A program made the translations under genes and the position numbers. A stretch of 64,000 nucleotides of DNA from assembly GCA_963921425.1 (NCBI GenBank), contig OY992835.1, positions 5,642,001 to 5,706,000 on the forward strand, written 5' to 3'. Origin of the DNA: Dryas octopetala. Taxonomy: Eukaryota; Streptophyta; Magnoliopsida; Rosales; Rosaceae. Of the stretch, positions 34,368 to 47,548 are shown one piece after another. Position 1 is the first letter of the stretch. The number at the start of each line of letters is the position of its first letter. The notes beneath the pieces were generated by a model. It did not search any database, was not told where the DNA came from, and saw only the letters and a list, made by a program, of their open reading frames with translations.

Positions 34368-34839
34368 CTATAGGAATAAAGGTTAATAAAGATCCTTGAA
34401 CTAATATTTCTATATTAGTGTGGGATCTTTATAAAGGTAAAGAAATAATACCTTGTCACGTAACCAGTACATGAATTTTTGGTTGTGCTCTTCTCGCAGC
34501 CACTTCTCACTCTTTTTTTTTACTTGAATATATAGCATTCAAGTGGGCCTTATGTAATCTTCAGTCAAATTTCAAAAAAAAAAATTGAAACATCTAAATA
34601 ATATTAGAAAATCAAACCAATTGAAATCTAGAAACCATGTTCTAAGTGGTAGTTAAATAAAATAACTCACTCCGCATAAGGAGAAATTTCAACGGCGTTA
34701 TCCAATACACAACGGTGTGCTTGTTCCCATTCTTCCTGGCTTACTGAACGTACTTAGCACCTGAGAGGGGTCTACTGCCCTTTGAATCACCCATGCGCGA
34801 TGTCGAAATTCCAACAGTATCAAGATCAGATAAATACTC

Positions 34840-35273
34840 TCAGCAATACTCAACAGCTTCCTCACCAATATAGCCTTTAGCAATTGAGTCTTCTGGTCGA
34901 TTACAGTTCTGTACGTAACCCTTTAACACTTTCATGGCTCTTTCAAATGGATACATCCATCTAAAATAAACCGGTCCACACAATTGAACCTCTCTAACAA
35001 GGTGAACAGTCAAATGAACTATTATATCAAAGAACGAAGGTGGGAAAACCTTCTCAAGCAAGCACAATGCGGCTACAAGATCATTTTGAATTTTATCCAA
35101 TTTCGACACATCAACCACTTTACTGCAGAGAGAGTTAAAGAAGAAACAAAGCTTAGTGATCGCATATCTCACATTTTTGGGCAAGACCACCCAGATGGCG
35201 ATTGGTAGCAATGGCTGCATTAAGGTGTGACAATCATGAGACTTAAGACCATACAATTTCAACTCTTGCATAG
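34840..35273 (-). pseudogene. TNP2 transposase, DUF4218 part, downstream of the copia insertion
   Basis: The minus strand reads LKSHDCHTLMQPLLPIAI, VLPKNVRYAITKLCFFFN, FFDIIVHLTVHLVREVQLCG and FRWMYPFERAMKVLKGYVQN: the DUF4218 domain of TNP2 transposases. It is cut at 35273 by the left LTR of the Sirevirus, and the N-terminal half resumes at 45210. Confidence 0.85.
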
Positions 35274-36936
35274 TGATAGTTTAATTTAGGTGGTCTATTC
35301 ACTCAATTAACTTGATTAATTTCACTTTCAGTGATCGGACCCCAATTTTTGGTTTATGTGATCACTCACGAACTAGTCAACCAAACACAACTCAGACGGT
35401 CCAGTAACAAAAATATGAAACTCCACATTGACTTCTAAAAACCAAAAATCACTTCAGTAAACAACACAAATCAAACACACCAAGGATCAAGTGACATCCT
35501 ATACACTCAGAGGATCCATCACAGTAGGCATCCCAGTGTTATCCACAACTACAGTGGTGTGTGATTAGCTAGACAATTAAATAAGGCATATATCAATTTC
35601 CAGCAAATAGCTACAGTACCGATTTGTGTTTAAATGTTGAGTGAATCAGTAATCATAACAACACAAACAGGGAAGACAGATGCACACAATATGTTCACCC
35701 AGAAAAACCACAAAGGGTAAAAACTGGGGGTCTATCCAGCTGACCAGGCAATCCACTAAATCAGAAGTTCAATACAAAAGAGGGCACTCAGCACACAAGC
35801 TCAATCACTAAGTCCTAGACTAAGTGGCAGCTATCTTACCCCTTTTGTGCAACTTCCATACGCAAGGCAGATGGTCATTCATGAAGAAGGCAGCTCCTCT
35901 CCAAGCTCATCAACTCATGGCACCAATCCGCACCAAGCTCAGTGGTTTCATCAATGCATGAACATGATATGCAAATGTAGGATTCAAATAACAAAGATCA
36001 ACTTTCTCAAGCTATAGGCGTGGAAAAAGTTGATGTTGAATCCTTCAACTAAGATCTAAAATGAATGTGTTTGAATAGAGTATAAAAAGATTTAAGCACT
36101 CAAACCCATTTAGAATTTTAGATGAAACAAAGAACAAGTTCAGAAAATCCCTTTTTGATTTATCAAGAATTAAAAACCATTTTCTGAAAATTAATGAAGA
36201 TGAGCTCTTCACATGGAAAAATACCCAGGCGTGAGAAACCAAGAATCACGCTCAAAAATTGCTCATCGACGCACACAGGGATCTGACCAGCCAGCCCCCA
36301 CTTATGCCCGTACACACTCACGCAAGAAGCATGTTCGCCCATGCCACGTGGAAGCCAATCAATGGCTGTCCACAAGAGACGGATTAAGGGCATATTCCCT
36401 TTGTCCTAGAGGGGTATCCTAGTATTTACTAAGGATAGAAATAGGCAGCTGTCAAAAGGAATTTTGCTTTTAAAAATCAGAATGAAGAAGATGATGAATA
36501 GTGCTGATGTGTGAAGGTGTGTGCGTGAATGGAAAAAAGGAAATCAGATCTGAATGCTACAGTGGAAAAAACAAGTCTTGTGCAATGCACATGCATGTCT
36601 AATACTAAACAGAATATGGGCTTTCAAAGAATTGGGCTTAAAAATCAAAACCCGAAATGACCCACTGTAGCAACTGTGACTTAAGTAACAGTCACTGTAC
36701 GTGAAAAACAGTGTTCTTTATGATCAGTGAATGACTAGTCAAATAGACAAAAATCTGTTAATTTCATGAAATGAATGAAGTGCAGTATACCTTGTGACTT
36801 GTTCATTCTTGACTTCTTCAAAGCAGCAGACCTTGTCCTAAATCTAGCCTAGAGCTTGTGAGTGAATAAATACAAATTAATACAATTGTTTTTGACAAGG
36901 AAAATAGCCAACATTAACAAATCCTAAAAACTAACA
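35274..36936 (-). repeat. 3' LTR of the Sirevirus
   Basis: On the minus strand it begins TGTTAGTTTTTAGG and ends AAACTATCA. The polypurine tract CCAAAGGGGGAGAT abuts its inner edge at 36937 on. Nearly identical to 43548-45204. Confidence 0.95.
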
Positions 36937-37322
36937 ATCTCCCCCTTTGGCTTTCCTTGACAAAACAATAACCCATTTATCTCACAAGACTCTCAACACA
37001 CAGCCCAACACTTGTTATATGTACCTGCATGAAGAAAAACTTGCACAACACAAAGTATGATAGTATGCAGTTTAAACGCAGCAAGCAACGGAGATTAAAT
37101 AACCAATACATTCTCCCCCTTTTTGTCATGGAAAGACAAAAGGTCATACATAAAAGAAAATTCAGTTCAGAAGCACAGAAAAATGGAGAGATATGCAAGA
37201 AAAAAAAATACATGCTCAAAGAGTAAAATCCATGAAATTCTAACTCCCCCTAAATTCTAACTCCCCCTACATTCTAACTCCCCTAAAGACAAACTCCCCC
37301 TAAAGACAAACTCCCCCTAAAT
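36937..37322 (-). repeat. Multiple polypurine-tract motifs
   Basis: AGGGGGAG (minus strand) occurs about seven times: near 36939, 37110, 37244, 37261, 37278, 37293 and 37310. The last five are 15-17 bp apart (TTTAGGGGGAGTTTG and variants). Repeated polypurine motifs before the 3' LTR are a known mark of Sireviruses. Confidence 0.85.
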
Positions 37323-38427
37323 GCAACATCTCGATACCGGGCTTGCAGAATATAGACATGTAATATGAGGGACAGCTAGAGAAGAACCTAGGTATGCAGA
37401 AAAGTATGAAATGCCCTTTAATGAACAGTAATCCAAGGTGCAGAATGGTCCTGTGAAAATGACTCTGTGTGACTGTTGTAGACCAGACAAAATGGACAAA
37501 CTGCGTACTGGAACATAAAACAAAAAAGATAGAGGAATCCTTAGAGAATTGGAAGCAATGACACACAAGGAAAATCTATGAGTTAGATGAGCTTCAGGGA
37601 ATTTATTTTTGACAAAACAAATTTGACAAACAACAAACACACTTGAAAAGAATTAACCACCAATGTCAACACTCTACTAGATATGGAAAATGAAGATTGC
37701 AAATTTTGTGCAAGAAAATAAGCATAGTTGGGATAGAGGGAGGTCAATGCTAGCATTCAAGACTTGTTCAAGATGGAAAAAACAATGTCAATGACAATCA
37801 AAGAGGTTAAATAAGTTTCATCCACTACAAGAGATTAGAATTTAACCACTCAAGAGAATTTCTAATTTGGGAACAAATCTTGAAAGCAAAGTTTTTCAGC
37901 TCATGACAATGGCTTTTCAAAAATTATTTTCATTTGTTTTGTTTAGGCACATCCCAAGTTAAGTGCAATGAATTGGTCCAATTTTGCGACTCTTTACCCT
38001 AGAACACCATAAAAACACCTTGTTTCTCCCTAGGGCCGTGACTTCTTTGGTCACACTTCCTTTTTTTTGTTTTTTTGTAGGGTGCACATTTGTTCAAATG
38101 AGAAAAGTGTAGCTGAAGATGGTTCACAAATAAGGAATTATATTGAAGGGCTAAATTGCATCCTCAAACAAATTGACATTGAAAAGCATTTAACAAGTTT
38201 GATTGATTATGACAAAGTGTTAAAAAAAATCTCAAGACTAACATTTGACAAGAGGGAGGGGTTATGCTTATTGACATGACTCATGGTATGCAAAAACCTT
38301 TTTGAATATCAAAGAGAGTGTGACAAATAATGTTAAGACCTTTCAAAGTGGTTATTTTCTTTAAAAGAAAAACTACTTAACCAAATAAAAGAAACTTAAA
38401 CAATGAAGCACATTTAACTACAAAGAC
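37323..38427 (-). other. Non-coding stretch between gag-pol and the polypurine tracts
   Basis: AT-rich, without a convincing reading frame on either strand. Some Sireviruses carry an envelope-like gene here. I see no such gene, only short scattered frames. Confidence 0.5.
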
Positions 38428-41400
38428 TCATGCATGTGTACAAATGCCAATTGACTTCCGAAGACTAATGTGCTTTGGATTCTCTAGAGCTTTTGTAAAG
38501 ATGTCTGCAAGTTGTTGTTCGGAAGGAACAAAAGTCAAGGTAAGAGTGCCACTCTCCACAAGATCTCGAATGAAATGATGTCTTATGTCAATATGCTTGG
38601 TTCTAGTATGTTGCACCGGGTTCTTGGAGATATCTATAGCACTCATGTTATCACAATAGATGAGAAAAGTTTTCTCATCAATTCCATAATCGGCTAACAT
38701 TTGCCTCATCCAAATGAGTTGTGTACAACAACTCCCTGCTGCTATGTATTCAGCTTCAGCAGTCGACAAAGAGACAGAATTCTGCTTCTTGCTATGCCAA
38801 GACACTAGGTTATTCCCAACATAGAAAGCACCACCCGAGGTGCTCTTCAAATCATCACTACACCCAGCCCAATCGGAGTCACTAAATCCAACCAATTTAG
38901 TGTTGGTATCATGGGTATACCACAACCCATAGTCAAGAGTCCCACTTACATATTTGATGATTCTTTTTGTTGCAAACAAATGGGATTCTTTGGGATCACT
39001 TTGGAACCTAGCACACACTCCTACCGCAAATGATATGTCCGGTCTACTAGCTGTGAGGTAGAGGAGACTTCCTATCATGCTTCTATACAAGGTTTGGTCC
39101 ACTTGCTTACCACTTGGATCCCTATGAAGTTTGGAGCTTTTACTCATTGGAGTAGTAGCCACTTTGGAAGACTCAAGCCCAAATTTTTTGACCAAGTTTC
39201 TAGCATACTTAGATTGGGAGATAAATATCCCACTATCTACTTGCTTGACTTGAAGCCCTAAAAAGAAATTCATTTCACCAACTAGACTCATTTCAAATTC
39301 ACTAGACATTACATCAATGAATCTCTTAACATGAAAATCTGAAGTTGAACCAAAGACAATATCATCCACATAAACTTGAGCAATCAAGACATCATTTTTC
39401 AACCTTTTTACAAATAGGGTCTTGTCAACCGACCCTCTTTGATACCCATTGGACAACAAGTGATGAGAGAGTCTCTCATACCAAGCTCTTGGAGCTTGCT
39501 TCAGCCCATACAGGGCTTTCCTCAATTTATAGACACCATCTCTCATATGAGGATCCTCAAAACCTTTTGGTTGTTCTACAAAAACTTCCTCATTCAAGTA
39601 ACCATTTAAAAACGCTGTTTTGACATCCATTTGATACAATTTGAACTTAAGATGACATGCAATGGCACAAAGCAACCTAACGGACTCAAGTCTAGCAACG
39701 GGTGCAAAAGTCTCATCAAAATCAATGCCCTCTAATTGAGAGTATCCTTGAGCAACAAGCCTAGCCTTGTTTCTAACTACATTCCCAAATTCATCGGATT
39801 TATTTTTGAATATCCATTTGGTTCCAATGACATTTGTGTTGGCTGGTCTCTCTACAAGAGTCCACACTTGGTTTCTCTCAAATTGGTTCAATTCCTCATG
39901 CATTGCACTCACCCATTCCTCATGATTGAGTGCTTCTTTTACATTTTTAGGTTCAACAATGGAAACATAGCACACATGAGCAAGTTCATTGGCCATTTGT
40001 TTTCTAGTTCTAACTGGCTGGTCTAAAGAACCTAGAATTACATCTTCACCATGGTTACACCTCACCCATCTTGGTTTTTCAGATCTGTCACTCAGAGTTT
40101 TGTCATTTTGTTCGCTCTCTGACTTGTCAAACTCAACAATTTTTGAGTCATCAGTAGGTTCATCACTGCCTGACTTGGACTCTTCCTTAACCAAACTAAC
40201 CTCTTTAGGATCAGATTGTGGGAACAATCCATCCTTATCTGCAGCCATTTCAATAGATGCATCATGATCATCTATTTTAACATTTATGGACTCCATCATA
40301 GAATTTGTTCGCAAATTGAAGACTCTAAAGGCTCTACTGTTGGATGAATAGCCTAAAAACAGACCCTCATCACTCTTGGAATCAAATTTTCCCAAATGTT
40401 CTCTATCCCTAAGGATGTAACATACACTCCCAAACACTCTAAAGTGTGTAACCTTAGGTTTCCTACCCTTCCACAGTTCATAGGGAGTCTTTTTGGTTCC
40501 CGGCCTAAGATAGACTCTATTTATGATGTAACATGCCGTGTTTACCGCCTCAGCCCAGAAATGTTTAGCAAGATTTTTGCTATTCAACATCACTCTAGCC
40601 ATCTCAATCAAAACCCTATTCTTTCTCTCAACGATTCCATTTTGTTGGGGTGTTATTGGAGCTGAGAATTCATGTTTAATACCCATTTGACAGCAAAACT
40701 CATCGAATTGAGAGTTTTCAAACTCAGTACCATGGTCTGATCTAATTCTGGACAGGGTTGACAGACTCATCATACCTTCACTTTTCAGCAGTTTCACAAT
40801 CTTGACAAAATGTTGAAATGTCTCCGACTTGTCCTTAAGAAATGACACCCAAGTGTACCTAGAAAAATCATCTACCATGACTAGAATGTATTTCTTTCCA
40901 CCTATTGACAAGGTTTGGACCGGACCAACTAAATCCAAGTGAATTAGTTCAAGTGTCCTAGAGGTGCCTATGTCTTTGACTCTTTTGTGTGGTTCTTTGG
41001 TTTGTTTCCCCATTTGACATGGACCACAAACAAAAGTTTCGGGCTTTCCTATCTTTGGAAGACCTCTAACAACCTCATGCTTAGACAACTTGTAAAGGTC
41101 ATGAACATTAATGTGACCAAGTCTTTGATGCCAAGGAGAGCTAGTGTCATCAATAGCTCTATTGCAAGTATTCTCAATTTTTCCAACATTGCCATCAAAC
41201 ACATAGCAATCATCCCTAGACCTAGGGGCATTCAAGATCTCCCTTCCTTGGGAGTCAACAATTCTACATCCACTCTTGGACATACACACTTCACCACCCC
41301 ATTCATCACAAAGTTGGCTAATACTAAGCAAGTTAGAATTTAGCCCATCAACAAATCTCACATTTTTCAATTCGGGTATACCGGGTATGTGTACAACCCC

Positions 41401-43473
41401 CTTTCCACTCACATAGGACTTCTCTCCTCCTCCAAAAGTCACACTACCACCATCATAAGGAGCAAGAGAGGTAAAGACCTCCTTATCTCCCGTCATATGT
41501 TTGGAACACCCACTATCTAGGTACCAAATGTTCCTCTTAGTGGCTGAAAAAGCATTCAAGGTTACTAGACACTTAGTGGAGCTCTTCACAACCCATCTTT
41601 GATGTGGACTTGGTTTATTTTTGGGAAGTGGGGTGACAAGTAAGGCAATTTTGGTTACCTCTTTGAGTAGATTGTTCACTTGCTCTTGTAGAGAAACATT
41701 TCTCTTTGGTTCACTTGATTTCTTTCCTCTAAGTTTGTTACAATTTGGTCTAATGTGACCCTTGACATGACAATGATGACAAACCGGGACAAACTTTGTT
41801 TTTCTAAGTGAAGTAGAACAATTAATTTGTGTGACACTTGATGTAGCTTGACTTGACTTAGAATGAGATGCATTTTGACCAATGTCAATGAAACCTAGAC
41901 CCTTTTTGACACTATGATCAGATTCTGACTTGACAAAAATGGTCTTTGTGTTGGATACACTAGGACTATTTTCACTAAAACCCAAACCGGTTTTGTCACC
42001 ATGATGCTTTCCAATCCTAAGCATCCTATCAACCTTTTCAGCCCCAATGGTGAGCTCAACAATGCTCTCATTTGCTTCATGAACTTCTTTTTCAAGCTTT
42101 TCATTCAAAGATTTAAAGTAGATGTTGCTCTCCTTGAGCACTTTGACTTGACTCTCAAAATTCAAGATAGCCACACTTTCTAATTCACTTTCTAATGACT
42201 CAATCTTCTCACACAATTTCAATTTAGCATTCTTTAGTTTCTGATTTTCTTCCTTTATGCTAAGAGTTTCGGTGAAAAGTAAGTCATACTTATCACAAAG
42301 TGCAGTGTAAGACTCATCATCAGGAACAGATTCTGAGTCAGACCCACCATCTACTTGGTCAATCTCCTTGATTGATGCAACAAATGCAACTTCATCACCC
42401 TCAACATCGGAAGAAGACTCACAATCATTTGAGTCATCACTCTCACTATCACTCCAAGTGATTTTCATGGCTTTATTGTTACTTGAAGAATGATTCTTTC
42501 TATTGTTTGCACATTCAATTGCTATGTGACCTATTCCACCACAAGTGTAACATTTCACATCTCTCTTGGTTGTTCTTCCTTCTTTAAAGTTAGGCTTCCT
42601 CTCTTGTTTTCTCTCACATGAATTCTCTCCTTGAGGTTTGAATTTGAACTCCTTAAAGTTGTTACCACTAGTTCTAGCTTCTCTCCCTTTATTTCTAAGA
42701 ATTCGTCTAAATCTTTTGACAAAAAGGGCAACCTCATCATCGGACATGGATGATTTTTCACTCAAGTTTTCACTCATCTCTTTGACACTTTGCAAAGCAA
42801 TATCTTTTGACTTCTTGCTATCCCTTTCATCCATTTCAAGTTCCATCTCAAAGGTTTTAAGCTTTCCTACCAATTTACCAATTTTGAGTTCATCCAAATT
42901 TTGGACTTCTTGTATTGCATGCTTCTTAGATTGAAATCTCTTAGGTAGAGATCTAAGAACCTTTTGGACAATGGTAGACTCCTCATAAGGTTTACCTAGG
43001 GACATGGCTTCATTTGTGAGGGCTTCCAATCTTTCATAGAATTCGGAAAATGACTCGGACTCCTTCATCCTAATTTCTTCAAATTTGGCATGTACCATTT
43101 GAAGCTTAAGTGACCTAACTTGTTTGTCCCCCTCATGAACAACCCTAAGTTTGTTCCAAGCTTGCCTAGCCGTGACACAATGTTGTATGTGTGCAAATTG
43201 TGAGGAAGATAGTGCAGTGACAATAGCATTTCTAGCCTTCTTGTTGGAGCTAGAGGCCGTGACTTCGGCAAAAGACCATTCGGACCTAGGCTTAGGAGTT
43301 TCAATCCCATCAACAGTTCGTGTGGGAGGAATCCACTCAACATTGAGATACTCATATGCCAACTCGTCATAGGCATCAAGAAAAATTTCAAATTTTTCTC
43401 TCCAAGCAGCGTAGTTGCTGCCATCAAAAAATGGAGGAGAGTTGCAAGATCCTGCAACACGATCTCTTTCCAT
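38428..43473 (-). CDS. Ty1/copia gag-pol polyprotein (1681 residues)
   Basis: A single open frame. Order by approximate residue: gag core 10-220 ([31 protein letters not shown]); zinc knuckle near 305 ([14 protein letters not shown]); a coiled-coil region 400-490; a second knuckle near 563 ([14 protein letters not shown]); aspartic protease near 650 ([14 protein letters not shown]); GAG-pre-integrase near 790 ([13 protein letters not shown]); integrase core to about 1010 ([34 protein letters not shown]); reverse transcriptase from about 1190 with YVDDIVFGS near 1366; RNase H at the end ([26 protein letters not shown]). The order integrase before reverse transcriptase is copia-type. The start at 43473 is the first ATG about 60 bases after the primer site. 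Confidence 0.95.
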   Translation of the reverse strand: MERDRVAGSCNSPPFFDGSNYAAWREKFEIFLDAYDELAYEYLNVEWIPPTRTVDGIETPKPRSEWSFAEVTASSSNKKARNAIVTALSSSQFAHIQHCVTARQAWNKLRVVHEGDKQVRSLKLQMVHAKFEEIRMKESESFSEFYERLEALTNEAMSLGKPYEESTIVQKVLRSLPKRFQSKKHAIQEVQNLDELKIGKLVGKLKTFEMELEMDERDSKKSKDIALQSVKEMSENLSEKSSMSDDEVALFVKRFRRILRNKGREARTSGNNFKEFKFKPQGENSCERKQERKPNFKEGRTTKRDVKCYTCGGIGHIAIECANNRKNHSSSNNKAMKITWSDSESDDSNDCESSSDVEGDEVAFVASIKEIDQVDGGSDSESVPDDESYTALCDKYDLLFTETLSIKEENQKLKNAKLKLCEKIESLESELESVAILNFESQVKVLKESNIYFKSLNEKLEKEVHEANESIVELTIGAEKVDRMLRIGKHHGDKTGLGFSENSPSVSNTKTIFVKSESDHSVKKGLGFIDIGQNASHSKSSQATSSVTQINCSTSLRKTKFVPVCHHCHVKGHIRPNCNKLRGKKSSEPKRNVSLQEQVNNLLKEVTKIALLVTPLPKNKPSPHQRWVVKSSTKCLVTLNAFSATKRNIWYLDSGCSKHMTGDKEVFTSLAPYDGGSVTFGGGEKSYVSGKGVVHIPGIPELKNVRFVDGLNSNLLSISQLCDEWGGEVCMSKSGCRIVDSQGREILNAPRSRDDCYVFDGNVGKIENTCNRAIDDTSSPWHQRLGHINVHDLYKLSKHEVVRGLPKIGKPETFVCGPCQMGKQTKEPHKRVKDIGTSRTLELIHLDLVGPVQTLSIGGKKYILVMVDDFSRYTWVSFLKDKSETFQHFVKIVKLLKSEGMMSLSTLSRIRSDHGTEFENSQFDEFCCQMGIKHEFSAPITPQQNGIVERKNRVLIEMARVMLNSKNLAKHFWAEAVNTACYIINRVYLRPGTKKTPYELWKGRKPKVTHFRVFGSVCYILRDREHLGKFDSKSDEGLFLGYSSNSRAFRVFNLRTNSMMESINVKIDDHDASIEMAADKDGLFPQSDPKEVSLVKEESKSGSDEPTDDSKIVEFDKSESEQNDKTLSDRSEKPRWVRCNHGEDVILGSLDQPVRTRKQMANELAHVCYVSIVEPKNVKEALNHEEWVSAMHEELNQFERNQVWTLVERPANTNVIGTKWIFKNKSDEFGNVVRNKARLVAQGYSQLEGIDFDETFAPVARLESVRLLCAIACHLKFKLYQMDVKTAFLNGYLNEEVFVEQPKGFEDPHMRDGVYKLRKALYGLKQAPRAWYERLSHHLLSNGYQRGSVDKTLFVKRLKNDVLIAQVYVDDIVFGSTSDFHVKRFIDVMSSEFEMSLVGEMNFFLGLQVKQVDSGIFISQSKYARNLVKKFGLESSKVATTPMSKSSKLHRDPSGKQVDQTLYRSMIGSLLYLTASRPDISFAVGVCARFQSDPKESHLFATKRIIKYVSGTLDYGLWYTHDTNTKLVGFSDSDWAGCSDDLKSTSGGAFYVGNNLVSWHSKKQNSVSLSTAEAEYIAAGSCCTQLIWMRQMLADYGIDEKTFLIYCDNMSAIDISKNPVQHTRTKHIDIRHHFIRDLVESGTLTLTFVPSEQQLADIFTKALENPKHISLRKSIGICTHA

Positions 43474-43547
43474 CTAGACACACCTAGAAAACAAACAACA
43501 CCCTAGGATCTCTCTATTTGCTTTTAGAGTAGCGCTCTGATACCAAT

Positions 43548-45204
43548 TGATAGTTTAATTTAGGTGGTCTATTCACTCAATTAACTTGATTAATTTCACT
43601 TTCAGTGATCGGACCCCAATTTTTGGTTTATGTGATCACTCACGAACTAGTCAACCAAACACAACTCAGACGGTCCAGTAACAAAAATATGAAACTCCAC
43701 ATTGACTTCTAAAAACCAAAATCACTTCAGTAAACAACACAAATCAAACACACCAAGGATCAAGTGACATCCTATACACTCAGAGGATCCATCACAGTAG
43801 GCATCCCAGTGTTATCCACAACTACAGTGGTGTGTGATTAGCTAGACAATTAAATAAGGCATATATCAATTTCCAGCAAATAGCTACAGTACCGATTTGT
43901 GTTTAAATGTTGAGTGAATCAGTAATCATAACAACACAAACAGGGAAGACAGATGCACACAATATGTTCACCCAGAAAAACCACAAAGGGTAAAAACTGG
44001 GGGTCTATCCAGCTGACCAGGCAATCCACTAAATTATAAGTTCAATACAAAAGAGGGCACTCAGCACACAAGCTCAATCACTAAGTCCTAGACTAAGTGG
44101 CAGCTATCTTACCCCTTTTGTGCAACTTCCATACGCAAGGCAGATGGTCATTCATGAAGAAGGCAGCTCCTCTCCAAGCTCATCAACTCATGGCACCAAT
44201 CCGCACCAAGCTCAGTGGTTTCATCAATGCATGAACATGATATGCAAATGTAGGATTCAAATAACAAAGATCAACTTTCTCAAGCTATAGGCGAGGAAAA
44301 AGTTGATGTTGAATCCTTCAACTAAGATCTAAAATGAATGTGTTTGAATAGAGTATAAAAAGATTTAAGCACTCAAACCCATTTAGAATTTTAGATGAAA
44401 CAAAGAACAAGTTCAGAAAATCCCTTTTTGATTTATCAAGAATTAAAAACCATTTTCTGAAAATTAATGAAGATCTTCACATGGAAAAATACCCAGGCGT
44501 GAGAAACCAAGAATCACGCTCAAAAATTGCTCATCGACGCACACAGGGATCTGACCAGCCAGCCCCCACTTATGCCCGTACACACTCACGCAAGAAGCAT
44601 GTTCGCCCATGCCACGTGGAAGCCAATCAATGGCTGTCCACAAGAGACGGATTAAGGGCATATTCCCTTTGTCCTAGAGGGGTATCCTAGTATTTACTAA
44701 GGATAGAAATAGGCAGCTGTCAAAAGGAATTTTGCTTTTAAAAATCAGAATGAAGAAGATGATGAATAGTGCTGATGTGTGAAGGTGTGTGCGTGAATGG
44801 AAAAAAGGAAATCAGATCTGAATGCTACAGTGGAAAAAACAAGTCTTGTGCAATGCACATGCATGTCTAATACTAAACAGAATATGGGCTTTCAAAGAAT
44901 TGGGCTTAAAAATCAAAACCCGAAATGACCCACTGTAGCAACTGTGACTTAAGTAACAGTCACTGTACGTGAAAAACAGTGTTCTTTATGATCAGTGAAT
45001 GACTAGTCAAATAGACAAAAATCTGTTAATTTCATGAAATGAATGAAGTGCAATATACCTTGTGACTTGTTCATTCTTGACTTCTTCAAAGCAGCAGACC
45101 TTGTCCTAAATCTAGCCTAGAGCTTGTGAGTGAATAAATACAAATTAATACAATTATTTTTGACAAGGAAAATAGCCAACATTAACAAATCCTAAAAACT
45201 AACA
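43548..45204 (-). repeat. 5' LTR of the Sirevirus
   Basis: 1657 bp, TG...CA. It is followed inward by the initiator-methionine tRNA primer site TGGTATCAGAGCGC at 43546-43533, then a short leader to the gag-pol ATG at 43473. Confidence 0.95.
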
Positions 45205-46539
45205 CATAGAAACCAAGTTTCTCACATTAGAAGAGTAACCTTCCGAAACCTTGATACCCAACAAAGGCTTGCATATTGATCTTTTCTCCTTCCTAGACAA
45301 CGTATAAGAGGTAGCAGACAAAAATATTCTATTTTTCTCAATTTCTGGTGCCAAATCAAGTCTCACCCTCATTTCCACAAGATCCAAACGGGCAGCCACC
45401 CCATCCTTTGTCTTCCCTGAAATGTTTAATAAAGTTCCAATAACACTATTGCACATGTTCTTCTCAATGTGCATTACATTTAGGGCATGTCGAATGTGAA
45501 GAGACTTCCAACACTCAACATCAAATAATATTGATATTTTCTTCTAACACGGAGCATGGGTTTCACTACTTAGGCTACTCTTTGTCACTTGCTTGCTGAA
45601 GTTACAATTGATACATCAAACCTTTTCTAAGACCTCCTCTCCACTTAGAGGTGTAGGAGCTTCCCGATCATCCTCCTGGTTATTAAAGGCAGCTGCTTGT
45701 TTCTTATAAGGGTGGTGGCGTGGCAAGAATCTTCGATGGCCTTGAAAACTGATTTTCCTACCATTCATCAACCTAACAGCATTCGTGTTTTCTCCACATA
45801 TGGGACATGCTTTGTACCCTTTGATCGTGCAGTCAGATAGGTTACCATAGGTCAGGAAATCATTGATTGTCCATAAAAGGGCAGCCCTCAAAGTGAATGA
45901 GTCTTTTCTATATCCATCATACACTTCATCAATTCCTTTCCAAAGTGCTTTCAAATCATCAATCAATGGTTTTAAATAAACATCTATATCATTTCCCAGC
46001 TGTTTTGGACCCGAAATCAACAAAGTTAACATCATAAACTTCCGCTTCATGCACAACCATGGAGGAAGGTTATAAGTCACCAAGATGACAGGTCAACAAC
46101 TATATCGGCTACGTTCACTATGTGGATTAATCCCATCAGCCGAGAGGGTAAGCCTTAGATTTCTAGGCTAACTTGCAAAATCTGACCATTTATGGTCAAC
46201 CAACTTTCGAGCTGGAGAATCGGTTGGATGACGCATCATGTCGTCACTCATTCTCTCATCGACATGCCAAGTTAGGTTCATTGATGTCTCACAAGATGTA
46301 AACATTCGTTTAAACCTTGGAATAGGTGAAAAGTACCACAAGACTTTTGCCGGCACCCCTTCCTTCTCAACTGCGTCCTTGTTGACCTTCCACCGAGAGA
46401 GGTCACACTTCGAGCATCTTGTTTCATGTTCATACTCATTTCTATACAATATACAATCGTTCGAGCATGTATGCATCTTCTCATACTCCATTCCTAAAGC
46501 AGAAAATGTCTTTTTCGTCTTATACATAGACAAAGGCAT
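45205..46539 (-). pseudogene. TNP2-type transposase (Transposase_21), N-terminal half
   Basis: The minus strand from 46539 has MPLSMYKTKKTFSALGMEYE, CSNDCILYRNEYEHETRCSKC and VLWYFSPIPRFKRMF, then NPHSERSRYSC, VTYNLPPWLCMKRKFMMLTL, LLWTINDFLTYGNLSD and MHIEKNMCNSVIGTLLNISG. All are standard blocks of CACTA TNP2 transposases. Stops fall inside conserved blocks at three places (near 46168, near 46085 and near 45545), where relatives have an open frame. The gene is therefore dead independently of the Sirevirus insertion at 45204. Confidence 0.85.
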
Positions 46540-46599
46540 CAGATTTCTGTTGATTTCTCTACCTCAAGTGTAAGATTTTCAATTTTTAGTATGAAAATG

Positions 46600-47339
46600 A
46601 AAGTAGGGGGTTGTCATACCCAAGAGATTGGATTGGGACTTCAACCACAAGCTAGATTGATTTTATGGTTATAAAACTAACAAACAACCTACTATGTACT
46701 ATGCAAAGTCAAGAGCAAGCATAATGGTATGCGCAAATGTGTAGTGTTGAGTTGTTGTTTGGTTGATTAATGACAAGTAACACTAAAATTAAAGACAAGC
46801 TAATTTAAATGGAAACAAGCAAATTCAACTACAAGTTTAAATTGATGATGATATGAGATTTGGGGTTTTGGGGTTCACACTAACCCTTCTATGTAACAAA
46901 CAATGTAATTAGTGATTATGCCAAATTGAATATATTAGATTCCCTCTTAACCCCCGGCCAAGGTGAATTAGGGCACCTCCTCTTTCATGTTATCAACTAC
47001 CCCACCCAAAGTGATAGATACCTACCCAAGATTAATGTCATAGCAAACCCTAGGTGCATAAAGTTCTAAGGATGAGAAATCCAAGCAATTAAAACAATCC
47101 AACCAAGGTGCTTTTAAATTACCACACTCTTATGTAACATGCTTTAGAAACTAAAGTTCATCAATCTCCAATTTCTACATGACAACATTTCTCATATGCA
47201 CAAGTGATGAGTCCATACATACAAGTCATGATCATTAAACTAGCATAAGAGGATATATATATATATATATATATATTCAAATATGCATTATACGAGTAAA
47301 TCAGTTTATATATATATTTATATATATTCACTTAATGAA
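46600..47339. other. Non-coding CACTA leader or old insertion; no gene
   Basis: AT-rich with no coding signal. It includes a (TA)n run at about 47250-47276 and a stretch CCCCGGCCAAGGTGAATTAG. Some of it may be another old repeat inserted between the CACTA end and its transposase. Confidence 0.4.
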
Positions 47340-47548
47340 ATTAAAGATATTAGTTAATATTTTAGATATCAGTTTTTAGGATTTTTTTAGTTTATGGGTG
47401 AACGTTTAGATATTAGTTTTAAAAACTGCTGATATGTAGAGTATAGATATCACCATAAAAATCAACTGATATCTAAACTTATACAATATCGGTTTTGTTA
47501 CAAACTAATATCTATCTAGTGATATTAAAGGTCTTTTTTGTAGTAGTG
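47340..47548 (-). repeat. 5' terminal and subterminal region of CACTA A
   Basis: Ends at 47548 with TAGTAGTG (CACTACTA on the minus strand). It contains about seven variants of TAGATATCAG/CTGATATCTA in both orientations, the expected binding sites for CACTA transposase. The adjacent trinucleotide is ACC. Confidence 0.75.

Larger units (their letters stand above)
35274..45204 (-). mobile_element. Ty1/copia element, Sirevirus type, looks whole and very young
   Basis: LTRs at 35274-36936 (1663 bp) and 43548-45204 (1657 bp) are flanked by an exact 5-bp duplication CATAG (35269-35273 and 45205-45209). Orientation is minus: primer site TGGTATCAGAGCGC (reverse of 43533-43546), one open gag-pol frame (43473-38428), a 1.4-kb non-coding stretch and polypurine tracts. 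By eye the LTRs differ by about five substitutions and two small indels, near 0.3%, so the age is of the order of 0.1-0.2 million years (rate assumed 1.3e-8). Large size, long LTRs and repeated polypurine motifs fit Sireviruses. It sits inside the CACTA A transposase. Confidence 0.95.
27731..47548 (-). mobile_element. Decayed CACTA (En/Spm) transposon A, split by a copia element
   Basis: The 5' end on the minus strand is at 47548, where the terminus reads CACTACTACAAAAAAGACC. About 200 bp inside it are several copies of subterminal words of the type ACTGATATCTA. Coding parts follow leftward in the usual CACTA order: TNP2 transposase (46539-45210), its continuation DUF4218 (35271-34840) and DUF4216 (34367-33651) regions, a Ptta/ENSPM-type region (33403-31200) and a Ulp1-type protease region (about 31190-28250). 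The Sirevirus at 35274-45204 lies inside the transposase. I could not find the 3' terminus, so the left limit is the last coding-like stretch. The transposase has in-frame stops and is inactive. Confidence 0.8.

Noticed and set aside
36213-36422. Frame of about 65-76 codons in the LTRs on both strands, present in both copies
   Set aside because: Repeated only because the LTRs are copies of each other; no domain or start context to support a protein.
38067-38279. Plus-strand 70-codon frame inside the Sirevirus
   Set aside because: Wrong strand for the element, no domain, chance length in AT-rich DNA.
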